The notes under the pieces: generated by a model
Seen by the model: the letters and a program-made list of their open reading frames with translations, nothing else
Database searches by the model: none
What the model was told of the DNA's origin: nothing
Part shown: positions 41,386 to 51,500 of the stretch, one piece after another
Numbering within the stretch: the first letter of the stretch is position 1
Layout of the letters: the number at the start of each line of letters is the position of its first letter
NCBI GenBank assembly: GCA_947462335.1
Contig: OX381718.1
Location: 43,648,281-43,712,280 of the forward strand
Length of the DNA stretch: 64,000 nt
Direction: 5' to 3'
From: Harmothoe impar
Lineage: Eukaryota; Annelida; Polychaeta; Phyllodocida; Polynoidae
Translations under genes and position numbers: made by a program

Positions 41386-41829
41386 CTTCTTCTTCTTCTT
41401 CTTCTTCTTCTTCTTCTTCTTCTTCTTCTTCCGGTCACGTGATCAATCAGGTCACTTCCGGTCACGTGATCCTCAATGAGGTCACTCACTTCCGGTTGGC
41501 CATTAGGTCATGTGACGTCACTTCCGGTCACGTGACTCATCAGGTCACTTCCGGTCACGTGATCCTAAATTAAGTCATATGACGTCACTTCCGGTCCCCT
41601 AAGTAGGTCATATGATGTCACTTCCGGTCCATAAGTAGGTCATATGACGTCACTTCCGGTCACGTGACCAAATGGCGGCCTCTGATTGGCTAACTAGGTC
41701 ACGTGACATCACCACTAATCCCCTAAGTAGGTCACTTCCGGTCACGTGACCAAATGGAGGCCTCTGATTGGCGATTGAGTAATAAACAGTAGTTAACCAT
41801 AGTCCCGTTCCGATACATACTATACTACT
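40658..41829 (-). repeat. E2 right TIR
   Basis: The inverted partner of the left TIR. The CTT tract is about 28 units here against about 17 GAA units on the left. A 9-bp deletion lies near the outer end, and the inner part (40,700-40,900) is unique to this side. Confidence 0.9.
40806..40847. repeat. 42-bp perfect palindrome inside the E2 right end
   Basis: Arms of 21 bp (AGAGACACGCTTCTTCCTCT, then C) meet without a loop at TCGA. It follows the death-domain gene and is absent from the left TIR. It may act as a bidirectional terminator, a hairpin or an origin element. Confidence 0.85.
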
Positions 41830-41835
41830 GAGATC

Positions 41836-43070
41836 CTTCACCAGGATTAAGAGACCATGGAAGTTGTATGGATGCATGCTGTTTGTACTTTGCAGATAGG
41901 GCATAGACATTAAATGTTGATTTGATTGGTCTTAGCCCATATATGAACCAGCTTATTTATATAATTGTAAACATTATGAAAAAAGAGAACATAATGATAG
42001 TCAACAATATGATTTTAGATTCATTATTAAGACATAATAGACAATTTCATTTGTCTATGGGATATAGCATTGATTTGGAAACATTTATATTTTACACAGT
42101 ATTTAGACATTGATCAACCTTAATCTGTCAGGAATCTGAAAATATGATGTGCAGTGACCATTATGGTAGCACACTATCATGAGGAACTGCTAGGAATACT
42201 TAATATGAAGGTAAAACAGATGTTGCAGTGAGTGATAATATGGGCACATGCTACATCTGATCAAGCATGGCAGGTTATGACACATGGGTGACTGTGGGTC
42301 ACTCCCTGGCAGCTCTCACTCAGCATGACTCATCATCACCCAACATGACACACTATGTAAGTTCCTGCGTTCTGATTGGTCCATTTCAAATTTCCCGCCA
42401 TTTCCTTTGTTCTCAGTGCATAGCATCTAGCATTCACAACAGACAGACAGAGACAGGCAAGGAGAACAGAATGTATAAGGTGGGTTGTCCTACAGTACTC
42501 CTAGTGTGAATTCTACTTACATATGATTGTGAATTCTGCAGTAGCATAAATTACTATTATCTACTATGTCTTTATCCATCTCTGATTTATTTATATTTAT
42601 TCATTTCAGAATGAGAGGATTTCAAGGAACCTTATACATATATATTTACAACAGACACAAGAATAGAATATGAAAATGGAGCCAACAATGGAGATATAAC
42701 CACACAAGATACTGCATGGACATGGAAACAGGACCAAACAACTTAATTGATGTTATTAATAAAGTAAACATTTAATAAACAATGTATGAGTGCAGGTGAG
42801 ACTGCATCATGACACATGTGTGAGTGTGGGTGAGGCTGGGTGATGACACATGTGTGAGTGTGGGTGAGGCTGGGTGATGACGTATGTGTGAGCATGAGTG
42901 AGACCAGGTGATGACACATGGGTGAGTGTGAGTGAGGCTAGGTGATGACACATGAATGAGTGTGAGTGAAGGTGGGTCATCACTCACACTATGTGACTCA
43001 TTTTTGATTCAAACAACGCATGGGTGAGGGGCTGACAACCTATCACCCACAGTGACTCATATTTGCTGGG
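41836..43070. mobile_element. right arm of the CCCAGCAAA-ended element interrupted by E2
   Basis: It ends ATTTGCTGGG, the inverse of the left start. From 42,790 it carries GTGAGTGTGGGTGAGGCTGGGTGATGACACATG units of about 41 bp, the reverse-strand counterpart of the left-arm repeats. Positions 41,900-42,780 hold AT-rich sequence without a gene. Confidence 0.65.
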
Positions 43071-43322
43071 TGTTCAGAGCTCCATGGACGGATACATGTT
43101 CAATCGTGGTCTCTGGCCAGATTGGGTTGTGGCCCTCCAGTCTGCATGCGTGAACCCCTCTCTATGAATTATCATGTAATAATACTTTATTTGCTGTAGT
43201 GACATTCATCAGTCTGTTCATGCACAGTGAACTCAAAAGTGAGATCATGTCTATTATTTATCTGGTGTTGATGATTATCATCTGTACTGGGAATAGCTCA
43301 TCATGCTGCGTCCTCCTCATTT

Positions 43323-43998
43323 TTTAATAAGGACGGATGTTGATAAAATATTACATTTGTCGTCATGATGCACCAATAAGCCCCGTTGAGTATGCCCCTC
43401 AGAAGTTGACTCTCCGGAGTGTCTCAACTCCATATATAGGTTCGAAATGATGCTTGAATGTAGCACTGGCGAGTTAGGGGCCGTCCATAAATGACGTCAC
43501 ACGGGAGGGGGTGGGTGGGTGTTGGTCCAAGTGTGACAAAGTGTGACAGGAGGGTGGGGGTGTGTCAAGCCCAGTGTGACGTCACAATTTCAAAAATACA
43601 AATAAAAGCTATTTTAAAACTTAAAACTTTAATAGTGTAAAAGGTTTGTAAATATTATAAATTTATTGCTATTAGTATTACGGTAAAATCCATCGCCACC
43701 CATTCTTAGTCAAGGACTTGCATAATTTAACTGATATGTAATGTCAGGACAACCCTGATACAATACATAACTTATGCTTGGGGGGGGGGGGAGTGTCTGC
43801 AAATTTGTGACATAATTTTCTAGGGGGTGTCAGCTGATGTGTGACAAAGTGTGACAGGGGGGTGGGTGGGTCTCTGAAATGGCCGAAATTAGTGTGACGT
43901 CATTTATGGACGGCCCCTGTAATACTTCCCAGGGCTGCATTCATGCATCATGACGACCAAGGACATGATGCAATAAGGTATCATGCATAACGGGTCAA
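43323..43998. repeat. dispersed hairpin repeat split by a MITE
   Basis: The left half (43,323-43,476) ends in GCACTGGCGAGTTA. The right half (43,918-43,998) resumes with CCCAGGGCTGCATTCATGCA. The MITE between them interrupts the family's core palindrome. Confidence 0.8.
43477..43917. mobile_element. 441-bp MITE with GGGGCCGTCCATAAATGACG ends
   Basis: Near-perfect 24-bp terminal inverted repeats (GGGGCCGTCCATAAATGACG, then TCAC). A subterminal GTGTGACAAAGTGTGACAGG motif occurs on both sides. There is no open frame. The target duplication is not clear from the flanks (TTA versus TGTAA). Confidence 0.9.
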
Positions 43999-44134
43999 GC
44001 AGCACCCTCCTATTTTTGGCAGCACCTTTCTGTTATGTTCAGCACATCCTTCCTTTTCTCAGCAGTCATCTGCTCGTTCCAGTTGCTCCCTCCCCTTTTC
44101 GATAGCACCCTATTCTTTTGGCAGTACCCCGCCT

Positions 44135-44310
44135 TTGCAGGAGCACCCCATCTAAAGTTGCAGGAGCATCCCATCTTTGCAGCAGCACCCCATCTAAAGT
44201 TGCAGGAGCATCCCATCTTTGCAGCAGCACCCCATCTAAAGTTGCAGGAGCAACCCATCTTTGCAGCAGCACCCCATCTTTGCAGCAGCACCCCGTCTTT
44301 GCAGCAACGA
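44135..44310. repeat. 42-bp tandem repeat
   Basis: CCATCTAAAG recurs at 44,148, 44,190 and 44,232, within units made of GCAGGAGCATCCCATCTTT and GCAGCACCC. Because 42 is a multiple of three, frames stay open on both strands; not a gene. Confidence 0.85.
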
Positions 44311-44972
44311 CCTTTCTATATTGGTAGCAGCCCTTCCTTTGGCAGCACCGCTTCTTTTGGCAGCATCTTCTCTTTGCAGTCAGGGTGAACAAATACTACA
44401 CCTCTAAATTCAACAGGGCGATATCGGAATCGGAATTTTGAGGCTTAGTGACAAATTACAGGAGGAATAAAAAGATAATGACATGGGACATGGTGATTAT
44501 TAGGTTTCTTATAAAATTAAAAAGAAACACATGCGACCCCCCCCCCCCCCCCCAAAAAAAGGGACCCATTGATCACTAGTCTATAGATATAGTTTGAGAT
44601 TATACTGTTGGCATTAACCCGATCAGTGAAGACGGTGATCCGTGAAGACTAGCCAATATCCCCTATGTTCACCATCTCAATGATTGTGCGCTGCATACCA
44701 ACATTGGGTAATGATTGCTTTCACCAAAGTCAAGAAAAAAAAACTCATTGAAAAATAGGCCACCTGCTGATTAGGGAGTCTGGAGATCAATGATAATTGA
44801 ATTTCCTTGTAAATATACGTTTACATGCACTCATATTCATTGGTAATAGTATAAGGGGAATACAATGATGATATATGATCCCAATTCATATACACAATAG
44901 TAACCTATTCATATGATTAAGTCAACAAACTCCGGTTTATGGTACAGGCTCTGCTGGCCCTTAACAAAAACG

Positions 44973-46632
44973 CTATTGACAGTTCGAACTGTCAATAGTG
45001 GAAAATATTTCTGTTATTGACAGTTCACACTGTCAACAGTGGAAATTATTCCTGTTATTCACAGTTCCTCATGCGAACTGTCAATAGTGGAATATAATTG
45101 TCTTATTGACAGTTCCCACTTAATTGGAGTCAAAAATCGTTTTTTTTCGCCAAAATCGTTTTTTTGCCAAGATAGTTTTTTTCACCAAAATCGGTATTGT
45201 AGCCAAAATCGGTATTGTAGCCAAAATCGGTTTTGGAGCCAAGTTCGGTTTTGCCCCCAACATCGGTTTTGCCCCAAAAATCGGTTTCGGGGCCAAAATC
45301 GGTTTTGCCCTAAAAATCGGTTTTGCCCTAAAAATTGGTTTTGCCATAAAAATCGTTTTCAACCAAAATCGACCTTTCCACCAAAATCGACCTTTCCACC
45401 AAAATCGACCTTTCCACCAAAATCGACTTCCACCAAAATCGACCTTTCTACCAAAATCGACCTTTCCACCAAAATCGACCTTTCCACCAAAATCAACCTT
45501 TCCACCAAAATCGACTTTTCCACCAAAATCGACCTTTCCACCAAAATCGACTTCCAACCAAAATCGACCTTTCTACCAAAATCGACCTTTCCACCAAAAT
45601 CGACCTTTCCACCAAAATCGACCTTTCCACCAAAATCGACCTTTCCACCAAAATCAACCTTTCCACCAAAATCGACTTTTCCACCAAAATCGACTTTTCC
45701 ACCAAAATCGACTTTTCCACCAAAATCGACCTTTCTACCAAAATCGACCTTTCCACCAAAATTGACCTTTCCACCAAAATCAACCTTTACACCAAAATCG
45801 ACCTTTCCACCAAAATCAACCTTTCCACCAAAATCGATTTTTCCACCAAAATCGACCTTTCTACCAAAATCAACCTTTCCACCAAAATCAACCTTTCCAC
45901 CAAAATCAACCTTTCCACCAAAATCAACCTTTCCACCAAAATCAACCTTTCCACCAAAATCAACCTTTCCACCAAAATCAACCTTTCCACCAAAATCAAC
46001 CTTTCCACCAAAATCAACCTTTCCACCAAAATCAACCTTTCCACCAAAATCAACCTTTCCACCAAAATCAACCTTTCCACCAAAATCAACCTTTCTGGGC
46101 ACCAAAATCAACCTTTCTGGGCACCAAAATCAACCTTTCTGGGCACCAAAATCAACATTTCCACCAAAATCAACCTTAGGGTTATGAAAGTAATGATAAG
46201 GAACTGTCAATAATAGAGGAAATTCCCACTATTGACAGTTCAGTAAAGAACTGTCAATAACACTATAATTTACCACTATTGACAGCATGAACTGTCAATA
46301 AGAGAAAAATATCCCACTATTGACAGTCTGAACTGTCAATAAGAGGAATCTTCTTATTGACAGTTTGAACTGTCAATACCAGGATAAAATTCCCTTATTG
46401 ACAGTTCAAACTGTCAATACCAGGATAAAATTCCCTTATTGGCAGTTCACACTGGCAATAAGAGATTCATTTTCGCTTATTGACAGTTCCTTTTTAGGAC
46501 TATCAATAAGAGAATTGTTTTCCCTTATTGACAGTTCGAACTGTCAATAAGGGAATAATATCCTGGTATTGACAGTTTGAACTGTCAATAAGGGAATATT
46601 ATTCTGTTATTGACAGTTCGAACTGTCAATAG
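44973..46632. repeat. palindrome array with embedded 18-bp minisatellite
   Basis: Units of TTATTGACAGTTC facing GAACTGTCAATAA repeat about every 40-45 bp, three before and about ten after a 1.06-kb insert. The insert (about 45,125-46,185) is an 18-bp minisatellite of CCACCAAAATCGACCTTT type. Its left edge carries an unpaired TTATTGACAGTTCCC (45,103) and its right edge an unpaired GGAACTGTCAATAATAG (46,199), so it sits in the loop of one palindrome unit. Confidence 0.9.
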
Positions 46633-46639
46633 TCACGGC

Positions 46640-47224
46640 CAATCTAAAAGGCTATATCTGGAATCCCCAGCCATAACAGGACTATAATGCTCTATAAAAC
46701 ACGGGCTATAATAAATTAACTCACCAATGACCCCCACCCATAACGAGTCTATTTGGGGCTCTAGAATGGTCTATACTGGAGGCAATCATTTCCGCATGAC
46801 CTCTACCCTTTGGCCCGTGACACATGATGCCCTGCGCGACAACATGGCGGAATTGATCTTTCCGGTTCCGGTTCGATAGTCTGTGACCCTATGACCTCTC
46901 CGTGGAGCTAACTGTTGGCTTTTGATCAATGTGCCCCAGAATGCACCATTCATGGTGGGGGAAGTGTTTTATTGACATTCTCCAATGAATTCCTCCACTT
47001 AAAAGGAATGTGTGGGGCCTATTTGTGTGTGTCAATTATCATAATATATACAAGCATTGTGTTATTCAATGTGGTGGGAGGTTTTGTGTAGGAAGTAGGG
47101 ATGGGGATGATTTCGATTAAATTGGAAATGATGACATCGCGGAGGAAATAACATGGGCTCAAAAAAGGGCGTGCTGATTAGAATAGGAAAGTGCTGTTGA
47201 AAAAGCCGATACCCAAAAGAGGGA
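46640..47224. other. gene-free stretch
   Basis: No gene was recognised. Confidence 0.4.
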
Positions 47225-47364
47225 CCCAGCTAACAATACACGTTATTTTACGTCAAAATGACGTTTTAAAACGTTATATAACGTTATGCCATAGTTAGGA
47301 GTCATAGAGAAACGTTATATAACGTTATAACATGTTATATAACGTGTTCCTTTTGTTTACTGGG
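47225..47364. mobile_element. 140-bp MITE with ACGTTATATAACGT palindromes
   Basis: Ends CCCAGCTAACAA and TTGTTTACTGGG are imperfect inverted repeats. Inside are ACGTTATATAACGTTAT motifs. The CCCAG start resembles the elements at 31,383 and 49,464. Confidence 0.55.
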
Positions 47365-48572
47365 GAAGCACTGCTGAAAAGCGATGAAGGCTCACCAATC
47401 TCATTAAAAAGAGAAGGGAGATGCCAACAATGTCATAGTGAAAAAGGTGATAGGTCTATTTACATGTACTGTAGATATTCCTTATAGTTAAAGCTCCTAC
47501 CTCGTTTTCCTCATTTGTACCTCAGATGATTATGAACCCATTTATCGTTCTATTTATTCTGGTAACGGTAGAGTCTTAATATAAGTACCGTAGCCCAAGA
47601 TTCAATTTGAACTGTCTTCTACCTTCTGGTGGAAAGGAATAGATTTTGGCAGCTTAACATAGGACAAGGGGATCCGACTATAGGCCTATAGGCTGGGTAA
47701 ATAGCCCCTCTATAGTTAGGCCACTCATAAAAAAGTTGTTTCTCATCACCGCGCGCATCATAAAAATCATGATCTGAAGAAAACTCTTTTTTATTTGTTT
47801 TACATTTTTGATGAAAAATATTATGTTAAAATTGGAAAAAATATTGGCAAATTTGGTATCAAACTAAAGCTTATGCTATCAGTAACGCAGTCGGCTGGGA
47901 ATAAACTGCATTATACATTGTAACAACTTTTGCTGATCAATAAACTTTGAATTACTAAAATATGAAAATTTGTTGCGAAAAATCCTAATTTCCCTATGTA
48001 TTTCAGCTTCAAGTAAAAAAAAATTAAAATTAAAATAAAAAACGCCCTCGTCATATTTTTTACAGCTTGGTGATGAGAAACAATTTTTTTTTGAGTGGCC
48101 TTATGGTAAAAAAAACTTAATTTGTAAGGCAAGATTTATCAAAAATATATTAAAACGTACACCAGTAAAGGCATGCCTATTTGGCTGGTCGAAATTGGAA
48201 ATTGTAGGCCAAATGGTTTGTAGGACTCAGGGGCGGACACAGGATTTTGAAAAAGTGACTATAGTGACCAGTGAGCTACATCGGGAGAGTCACCTTCTAT
48301 CAAAGGCTTTTATCATCTGATTTGTCAACGTTTTCAGTAGCTCCAATTCCCAGTCCTGGATATTGCAGGCAGTGAAAATACAGGTGCTGCCATCTCTCGC
48401 CATGGGACAGCACCAAATCTACCAGGTTCTCGGCGCTGCTGTGGTGCGGCAGGCCAGAGCACCAGTGTAGCCTACATTGAACTTTAGATGTTGGACTAGT
48501 TTGGACCCTCCCCGACGGTACCCACAGAACCACTGACAGCCTCTCCATATTCTCCGTCTGACAACCCTAGAT
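47365..48572. other. upstream region of the HPGD-like gene
   Basis: AT-rich to about 48,200, then a more GC-balanced 48,300-48,572 that should hold the promoter and 5' UTR of the gene starting at 48,573. No TATA box is obvious. Confidence 0.4.
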
Positions 48573-51500
48573 ATGGCTGCAAACTTGGCCGGCAAAGTTG
48601 CCCTCATCACGGGAGGGGCACAGGGACTCGGCAGGGCCTTTGCAGAATGTCTTTTAGCCAGGGGAGCTCGGGTAAGTGCCCTGGGCAAGTTTACTGTTTT
48701 GATGTAAATGGATCGGCTTACTTTTATGAAGGCTCATTCTGAAGTGAGAGCTGGTGCCACCCTTCTTGGTCAATTGCCCCTCTGCATGTACAAATGTGAA
48801 CATCTGCATGCATAGATGGATATTGTATAATATTACATAGGCTACTGCATTTGAGGTATTCACAACAAGCTGAAAGAAGAATGCTTGCCTCCCGCTTGCC
48901 TCTGCTCGAAAAAAAACTTGCAGAGAGCCAACTGATCACTCCCGCAGCTGCAGAATGTTCAAAGTATTGCTGCCACCTGTCAGGTCGGGCTGGAACTATA
49001 AATATCTTTGATTCATTCATTTTCTAACAGAATATTAGGGTGTTCTCATTATACAACGAGGGCGTTGGTAGATTTCTGTAAAATATATAGTAATGCGCTG
49101 ACTTTTTACGCTAAAAAGGGGTGACATTTTTATGCCCCCCCCTAGAGAGGTAAATATTTTTACCACCGCTCAAGAGGGGTCCAGATATACACCACGCCTA
49201 ATGTAAAATAAAAGTGGAAATAACATTTTTAATCTGACACACTGCAATTTCCTTTTTTGGTCCTCGTACTCTAAGCTCAGGGCTATCAGTAAATATAATT
49301 TGCTAGAAAAACTACCTAGAGCTAGTATTAAACCTTTCTGACTGTCTCTGTAATATGGCTCTTGATTTTAACTATTGTAACCTTATCATGCTCATCTTGC
49401 GACACTTTCCTCTTCTCGGCAAGGATTCATTTAATGGTGGGGAAAATTACATCCCAATCATTTCCCAGCACGCAAGGGTACATTGGGCCAACATAGGCAG
49501 GTCGCAAACAATATTCAAACGTTGTACCAACGTTGGGGTTATAACATTGGTACAAAGTTGGCAAAATAATATTGTACCAACGTTGACAATTTCTCCAGCT
49601 ATTTGCCAATGTTGGTACAATGTCAGATAATGCATGTTGTACCAATGTTGGCAAAACAATGTTGTAGCAGCATTGGCAAAACTCCCACCAGAGGGCATGA
49701 TAGGTTGTTCCATATTCCATTTAAACCCTAGAGATTACATTGTACCAGCTTTTACAATGAAAGAGTAAAATACTGGCATTATTTCCAGAGAGACACCCCA
49801 TTTGTGGTATTGCCAAGTAGATAAGTCTTAAAGTATGGGATGAGTTTGTTTCACTTCTTAGCCCTTTAAGCTGAGATTAAGGTAAAGGCAAAGGCAGAAT
49901 TGGGCTTTAAAAAGGTAAATATTGAAAGATATATGTATTGAGCAGAGTTGATGACCCATTAATATCATGAAAAAGTTACAAAATTAAAGTCATTGAATTA
50001 CAGTCCCTCCAACAGGTTAAATTTGGACTATAAATGGGTTGTGTAGATGTTGACCCAACGTGCGACGTTGGCCCAATGTCATGCCAACGTCATGCCACTG
50101 GCGACATTGGCATATAGTAGAAATGGACGGCCAAAAAGCATTTGAGGCGACGATAAAAGCTAACGTCATGCCAACGTTGACATGACGTCGAATTGCGTGC
50201 TGGGTAGGCCTATGGCTACATGAAAAAGGTGAACATACCATTTTTATTTACTTTTTAAAATTTTGAGTTTCCATCGAGTATAGGAATGCATACACTTTTG
50301 AGCTTTTATGTTGAGCTTTGAATATTTTGTTTTTTTTATAACAGGTGAGCCTCGTTGACATGAATCGGCATGTCGGACAAAAGACAGAGAATGAGCTCAG
50401 GCAACAACATGGCAGCCAGAGCACCCTGTTTGTACCATGTGATGTTACAGACAAATCACAATTAGAAGGTAAATATTATATGCATTAATTGTCTTTGGTA
50501 AATGTGTGGGAGCGGGATTTCTATCTTTGGCTCATCTCATAGATTCGATCATCCTGGATACGGTCATCCAAGCCTTTGGCCTACGTTTCTACTTGTGAAA
50601 AACTTAAACTTGAGTAAGTCTCCTCTGCATGGTCAATGGAACGTTACACTACACAAACAAACAAATAAACAAACAAAATAATCCAATGAATTGAATCTAA
50701 TAGACTTCGTGGGATACTGCCCCAGCTCCCACTCGTGAAATACAACAGAAACGGTATCAATGGGCGTTGGCATTTGTCTATGTATTACATAGGTAAAAGA
50801 ACAGTCTTGATGAGAGTAATATCCGGAAGGCAGATGAACTGTTGATCAGAGCTATTGCTGTCCACAAATAAAACAGGGCCAAAATTATCTATGCACATCA
50901 ATAATTAATCACTGATAATCACAATATGTGTTTGTTTACAGGTGCCTTTCAAGCAACTAAAAAGACATTTGGTGGCTTGGATATAGTCGTCAACAATGCC
51001 GGCATTGGAGATGAAGACAATTGGGAGAAAACAATCGCAATAAACCTGGTAAGTATAGTTATATTTAACTGAGATGACAAGGGTGACATATTGTGTAAAA
51101 GCACCAATCGTGATCAGGTTGCATCAACAGGACGCATTCATGCATCATACTGACAAATTGCATAGTTGCATTGAGGCACTATGTGGCCCTTAAAGGGTTT
51201 ATCAAATATTTCAAAATTTTCAGTAATTTGATGAATGTGATTCATTAACAGAATATTTTATTGCCATACTGTTATATAATTTGTCAAAGGTATTGTGTCA
51301 TTCCACTAAATGTTTATCCAATGAATTATGTTTGAATGTTAATGACACTTATCTCTTCATTTGCCTTTATTCAGAATGCGCTAATCTATGGCTGTAGGTT
51401 AGGAATGGAGGCCATGCGTACGGATAAAAATGGACTTGGTGGCCTCATCGTTAATGTTGCCTCAACCGCTGGTCAGTTTAAAACTTGTAACTCTTTCTCT

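Larger units (their letters stand above)
31752..41829 (-). mobile_element. E2: complete Polinton-type provirus, replication segment
   Basis: A 10,078-bp element with inverted AGTAGTATAGTATGTATCGG ends and its own perfect 6-bp duplication GAGATC (31,746-31,751 and 41,830-41,835). It encodes a family B DNA polymerase, a PC4-like protein and a tandem death-domain protein. It has no integrase, ATPase, protease or capsid genes. It shares its outer TIR and its central control region with E1. It inserted into an older CCCAGCAAA-ended repeat. Confidence 0.95.

Noticed and set aside
19914..41829. Reading E1 and E2 as one Polinton cut in two by a later insertion or inversion
   Set aside because: Each has two complete TIRs and its own, different, perfect 6-bp target duplication.
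44010..44392. Repeat-containing frames on both strands (APHLKLQEHPIF, MGCSCNFRW)
   Set aside because: A 42-bp tandem repeat keeps both strands open.
45039..46187. 382-codon frame rich in FPPKST repeats, plus long frames on the opposite strand
   Set aside because: Produced by an 18-bp minisatellite, a multiple of three, which leaves frames open on both strands.
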